This document shows, one piece after another, positions 43,802 to 47,052 of a stretch of 47,052 bases of DNA. The notes beneath the pieces were generated by a model. It did no database searches. It had not been told where the DNA came from and worked only from the letters and a program-made list of their open reading frames with translations. The DNA comes from Rhodopseudomonas sp. BR0M22 (GTDB taxonomy: Bacteria > Pseudomonadota > Alphaproteobacteria > Rhizobiales > Xanthobacteraceae). The stretch spans positions 1-47,052 of the forward strand of contig NZ_QUMK01000044.1 in assembly GCF_010907035.1 (NCBI RefSeq), given 5' to 3'. Made by a program: the position numbers and the translations under genes. How positions within the stretch are numbered: the stretch's first letter is position 1; the number at the start of each line of letters is the position of its first letter.

Positions 43802-44650
43802 ATGTCGCATCCCGCCATCGCTCGCGACCAGGTCGCCGTCGTCACCGGCGGCGCTTCGGGGATCGGCTTCGCCGCTGCCAAGCGGTTCCTGCAGGCCGGC
43901 ATGAAGGTGGCGATCGCGGATCTGAACGCCGATCATCTCGCCCGCGCCGCCGAGCTGCTGGCGCAGGTTGCCGGCAGCTCCGATGACGTGCTGTCCAAGG
44001 AAACCGATGTTTCCGACCCCGACCAGCTCGAAGCGCTGCGCGCCGCGGTGACGGCGCGGTTCGGCGGCGTCGACGTGCTGATGAACAACGCCGGCATCGA
44101 GCCGCCGAGCACCGCGCTCGGCCCGCGTGCCGCCTACCAGCGTATCCTCAATGTCAATCTGTGGGGCGTGATCCACGGCTCGCAGATCTTCGCGCCCGCG
44201 ATCATCGCCCGCGGCCGGGCGGGGCTGATCATCAACACCGGCTCCAAGCAGGGCATCACCACGCCGCCGGGCAACCCGGCCTACAACGTCTCCAAGGCCG
44301 GCGTGAAGGCCTATACCGAGGCGCTGGCGCACGAGCTGCGCAACACCGCAGGCTGTGCGGTGACCGCGCATCTCTTGATCCCCGGCTTCGTCTTCACGGC
44401 GCTGACCGCGCGCGGCCGCACCGAGAAGCCGGCAGGCGCGTGGACCGCCGAACAGACCGTCGACTTCATGCTGGAGCGGCTCGCAGCGCGCGACTTCTAC
44501 ATCCTGTGCCCGGACAACGACGTGCCCCGCAGCCTCGACGAACGCCGCATCGCCTGGGCGGCCGGCGATATCATCGAGAACAGGCCAGCCCTGTCGCGCT
44601 GGCACCCGGCCTGGGCGGATGCCTTCAAGGCGTTCGTCGAGGGCAAGTAA
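43802..44650 (+). CDS. Short-chain dehydrogenase/reductase (SDR)
   Basis: A 282-residue classical SDR. The NAD(P) motif TGGASGIG is at residues 15-22, DLNADH suggests an NAD-type acidic residue at the end of beta 2, NNAGIEPP follows, and the catalytic residues are Ser in INTGSKQG, Tyr161 and Lys165 (YNVSK). GAGGAGA lies just before the ATG. The C-terminal section (RSLDERRIAWAAGDIIENRPALSRWHPAWADAF) is longer than usual and may shape the substrate pocket. It could act after the KAS III-like enzyme, but the substrate is unknown. Confidence 0.9.
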   Translation: MSHPAIARDQVAVVTGGASGIGFAAAKRFLQAGMKVAIADLNADHLARAAELLAQVAGSSDDVLSKETDVSDPDQLEALRAAVTARFGGVDVLMNNAGIEPPSTALGPRAAYQRILNVNLWGVIHGSQIFAPAIIARGRAGLIINTGSKQGITTPPGNPAYNVSKAGVKAYTEALAHELRNTAGCAVTAHLLIPGFVFTALTARGRTEKPAGAWTAEQTVDFMLERLAARDFYILCPDNDVPRSLDERRIAWAAGDIIENRPALSRWHPAWADAFKAFVEGK

Positions 44651-44690
44651 CAAGCCGCGGCGCCCACATCGTCCTGAAGCGCATGCCGGC

Positions 44691-46454
44691 TCAAGCCTGC
44701 GCCGTCGCCACCGCGCCAACCGCCGCCCCGGCGCCAGCATCGAACAGCACGAAGCGGTTGCGGCCGGCGCGCTTGGCGGCGTAGAGCGCCGCATCGGCCT
44801 CCGCAAAGGCGGCGTCGATCGAGCTGCCCGAGATCACCCGGCAGGCGCCGATCGAAACCGTCAGCGCGATGTCCTGTCCTTCGTCGGAGCGGATCGGCGC
44901 GGCATTCATCGCGTCGACCATGCGCGCGCACAGCGCCCGCAGGCCGTCCGCATCGCGATCCTCGACCAGCACGACAAACTCGTCGCCGCCCCAGCGCGCA
45001 CAGGTGTCCCGCTCGGTGAGCAGCGGCGCGAGCCGCCGCGCGGTTTCGCACAGCAGGCGATCGCCGGCCAGATGGCCGAACACGTCATTGACGTCCTTGA
45101 AGTTGTCGAGATCGATCAGCAGCAGCCCGCCCGATCGCGGCGCCGACGGCGACTGCGCCAGCCACAGCTCGAACACCTGGGTGAAACCGCGACGGTTGGG
45201 GATCTCGGTCAAGAGATCGATATTGGCGAGCCGCCGCAGCTTCTCGGTCCGCTCGTCGACCAGATCCTCGAGCACGCGGGTGTGGTCGCGCACGGCGTGC
45301 GCCATGCCCGACAAGGTGCGCGACAGCCGGCCGATCTCGTCGCTGCCCTGGTCGACGACGATATGGTCGAAGTCGCCGTTTTCGACCCGCCGCGCCGCCG
45401 CCTCGACGGTGGCGAGCCGATCGAGCACGACCCGGCGGAACAGAATGGTGACGAGCGCGACCGTCGCCGTCATCATCACGATCAGCAACAAAGCGATCGG
45501 AGTGAACAAGCGGCGATCGATGATGGCGTCGATGTCCATCAGCGTCACGTTGAACCAGCCGAGCTGATCGAGATAGCCGACGCCGACCAGGAACTCGCGC
45601 CCCCCGAGCTTCATGAAACGCGACTCCACCGCTGCCGGGCCGGCGGAGACGCGGCGCATCATGGCGTCGAGTTCGGCGGCGTCGGCGGGACTGTCGACCT
45701 GCTGGAAGATCGTCTTCTTGGTCTTGGTGTCCTTGGTGAGACTGTGGAAATCGACCATCCGCGGATCGCGATGCGCCTGGATGGCGCCGGAATGATCGAC
45801 GAACATGCTGGTGACGCCGGTCTGCGGCAGCGCCACCACTTCGCGGATGAATTCGGTGAGGTCGACGCCGGTGCCGATCACGCCGAGAGTCTTGCCCTGC
45901 TCGCTGATGACGCAGTTGATCCAGACCTTGGTGACGGCGAGGTTGTCGTCGCGGTCGACGTTGAGCTGGCACGGCTGTCCGGCCGCGATCGTCTTGAAAT
46001 ACCAGCCGTCGCGCGGATTGTCGTGCTTGACCTGATAGCGAAGCTGGTTTCCGGAATAGTCGTTTTTGGCGTCGTTGAAGTAGTAATTACCGGACTGGTC
46101 GACGACGAAGAAATAGCTCTTGTCGTGAAACGACAGCCGGTAGTGCTCGAGTTCGGCCAGCCCGCGTTTGGCCTTGTCGGGATCGGCCTCGTCGCGAGCC
46201 CATTCGCGCACCGCCGGCGACCGGGCCACCGTCTCGGCCAGCGAGACCTCCCGGATCAGCGCCTCGAGGCCGCGGTAGCGGTCGAACAGCACCTGCTTCT
46301 CGGCGAACAACGTGCCGAGCGCCACCACGGTCTTACGGGTCAGAAATTCGAACGCCACATAGGCCGGCACGGCGACCAGCCCGAACACACAGACGGTGAC
46401 GACCAGAAACCGCGTCTTGAGGCTGGTGGCAATCTGATTCCAGAGAAAGCGCAT
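44691..46454 (-). CDS. Cache-HAMP-GGDEF diguanylate cyclase, membrane-bound
   Basis: A 587-residue cyclic-di-GMP synthase. The first membrane helix (about residues 14-36) is followed by a long periplasmic dCache-type sensor, with FHDKSYFFVVDQSGNYYFNDAKNDYSG and VIGTGVDLTEFIREV. The second helix (about 320-342) leads to a HAMP domain (RRVENGDFDHIVV). The GGDEF domain has the active motif RWGGDEF at 487-493. The position of the RxxD product-inhibition site reads TERD, so allosteric feedback is probably absent. It could link an external signal to motility or biofilm. The gene stands alone, convergent with the SDR gene. Confidence 0.9.
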   Translation of the reverse strand: MRFLWNQIATSLKTRFLVVTVCVFGLVAVPAYVAFEFLTRKTVVALGTLFAEKQVLFDRYRGLEALIREVSLAETVARSPAVREWARDEADPDKAKRGLAELEHYRLSFHDKSYFFVVDQSGNYYFNDAKNDYSGNQLRYQVKHDNPRDGWYFKTIAAGQPCQLNVDRDDNLAVTKVWINCVISEQGKTLGVIGTGVDLTEFIREVVALPQTGVTSMFVDHSGAIQAHRDPRMVDFHSLTKDTKTKKTIFQQVDSPADAAELDAMMRRVSAGPAAVESRFMKLGGREFLVGVGYLDQLGWFNVTLMDIDAIIDRRLFTPIALLLIVMMTATVALVTILFRRVVLDRLATVEAAARRVENGDFDHIVVDQGSDEIGRLSRTLSGMAHAVRDHTRVLEDLVDERTEKLRRLANIDLLTEIPNRRGFTQVFELWLAQSPSAPRSGGLLLIDLDNFKDVNDVFGHLAGDRLLCETARRLAPLLTERDTCARWGGDEFVVLVEDRDADGLRALCARMVDAMNAAPIRSDEGQDIALTVSIGACRVISGSSIDAAFAEADAALYAAKRAGRNRFVLFDAGAGAAVGAVATAQA

Positions 46455-46683
46455 CGGGCTTGGTGTGATCTCCGCCGAAACAAGCCGCCGTTCCGAGCGA
46501 CCGCCGAACGCGGCTGCGCCGACTGAACCACATACAAGTCAGATCTGAAGGCTTCACTAATGGTTCACGCTGTGGTGCCGATCGTATCGATCATCGATCG
46601 ACGCCGGGTCCGCCAGACATCTCCACCGGATGCGCCCTCGCCGCCGGTGCGCGAACGAACGGCACCGGCGCGGCGGTTCGGCT
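46455..46683. other. Intergenic region with an inverted repeat
   Basis: This 229-bp gap between two leftward genes holds an 8-bp inverted repeat GCCGGTGC/GCACCGGC (46643-46650, 46662-46669) just past the end of the histidine kinase gene. It has no T run leftward. The rest should hold the promoter of the GGDEF gene, but none was clear. Confidence 0.35.
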
Positions 46684-47052
46684 CTACCCCGCGTGGTCGA
46701 ACTCGATCCGGGCGGTGGTGCCTGGGCCGACCTCATAGGTGATGCGGCCGCCGATCTGCGCGGCAAGGTTGTGGATGATCTTGAGGCCGAGGCTGTGACC
46801 AGCGCCGGGGGCTTCGGCCGGCGTCATGCCCTTGCCGTCGTCCGCGATGGTGAAGACGATGCGGTCGCCGTCCTGCACCAGCCGCAGCGCGATGGTGCCG
46901 CGGCCATCGGGAAACGCGTGCTTCAGCGCGTTGGTGACGATCTCGACGGCGATCAACGACAGCGGCGTCAGCTTGGTGAGATCGAACTGCACCGGCGGCA
47001 TGTCGACCGTGAAGCGCACCTCGCTGGCCCCGGCCTCCATAGACCCCGAGGC
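46684..47052 (-). CDS. Histidine kinase (HWE/HisKA_2 type), C-terminal part, cut by window edge
   Basis: The frame is open from the window edge to a stop at 46684; the visible 122 residues are the ATPase end of a kinase. N-box: AVEIVTNALKHAFPDGRG; G1: IADDGKGM; G2: HSLGLKIIHNLAAQIGG; and a terminal strand GPGTTARIEF. The NALKHAFP form is typical of HisKA_2/HWE kinases, which often sense light or redox signals in alphaproteobacteria. The sensor part and phospho-acceptor histidine lie outside the window. Confidence 0.82.
   Translation of the reverse strand, partial: ASGSMEAGASEVRFTVDMPPVQFDLTKLTPLSLIAVEIVTNALKHAFPDGRGTIALRLVQDGDRIVFTIADDGKGMTPAEAPGAGHSLGLKIIHNLAAQIGGRITYEVGPGTTARIEFDHAG

Noticed and set aside
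46643-46669. Inverted repeat after the histidine kinase gene as an intrinsic terminator
   Set aside because: The 11-base loop and GC-rich 3' flank without T do not fit; only the repeat itself is recorded.
1-47052. CRISPR arrays, insertion sequences, prophage or attachment sites
   Set aside because: No regularly spaced repeats, transposase or integrase motifs, or duplicated tRNA end were found on reading both strands.

Overview
This is a GC-rich window from an alphaproteobacterium, most likely a Rhodopseudomonas palustris-type member of the Bradyrhizobiaceae. That assignment is an inference from protein types, two sets of flagellar genes and codon bias; no 16S or photosynthesis gene is present. 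Both window ends cut through genes. No insertion sequence, phage or CRISPR array was seen.

Positions 1-10583 hold a divergently transcribed catabolic locus. Leftward run the two subunits of a molybdenum hydroxylase of the isoquinoline 1-oxidoreductase/nicotinate dehydrogenase type. Rightward run a 6-hydroxynicotinate reductase-like Fe-S protein, a UPF0280 (ApbE-like) protein, two tandem DUF1185 proteins, a complete branched-chain amino acid-type ABC importer with a fused permease, and a MarR regulator. Together they look like uptake, hydroxylation and then reduction of a nicotinate-like N-heterocycle. The shared control region carries a perfect 11-bp inverted repeat that overlaps both predicted promoters.

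Positions 10584-21962 hold a GNAT acetyltransferase, a GT39-like membrane glycosyltransferase, a tripartite RND efflux operon (adaptor, pump, outer-membrane factor), a small secreted protein and a BaeSR-like two-component system. About 158 bp of the GNAT gene's 5' region is duplicated on the far side of the glycosyltransferase. There it forms a decayed 43-codon frame that overlaps the glycosyltransferase start codon.

Positions 22186-32035 hold one leftward flagellar block: ECF sigma factor, flagellin, FliD, FliS, a 98-residue possible sigma partner, FlgD, FlgE, a 93-residue unknown, a FlgN-like chaperone, FlgK and FlgL. It encodes hook, junction, cap and filament but no basal body. A second flagellar pair, fliK and another flgD, lies at 37241-39553 behind a strong sigma-54 promoter match, so the genome probably carries two flagellar systems.

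The remainder is mostly housekeeping and unlinked genes: a glycosyltransferase-like orphan, a frameshifted small-gene remnant, tRNA-Met(CAT) with its own promoter and terminator, mnmA with a methyltransferase, a lytic transglycosylase, a small membrane protein, a DJ-1/PfpI protein, a cupin, a KAS III-like synthase, a short-chain dehydrogenase, a GGDEF membrane protein and the C-terminus of a histidine kinase.
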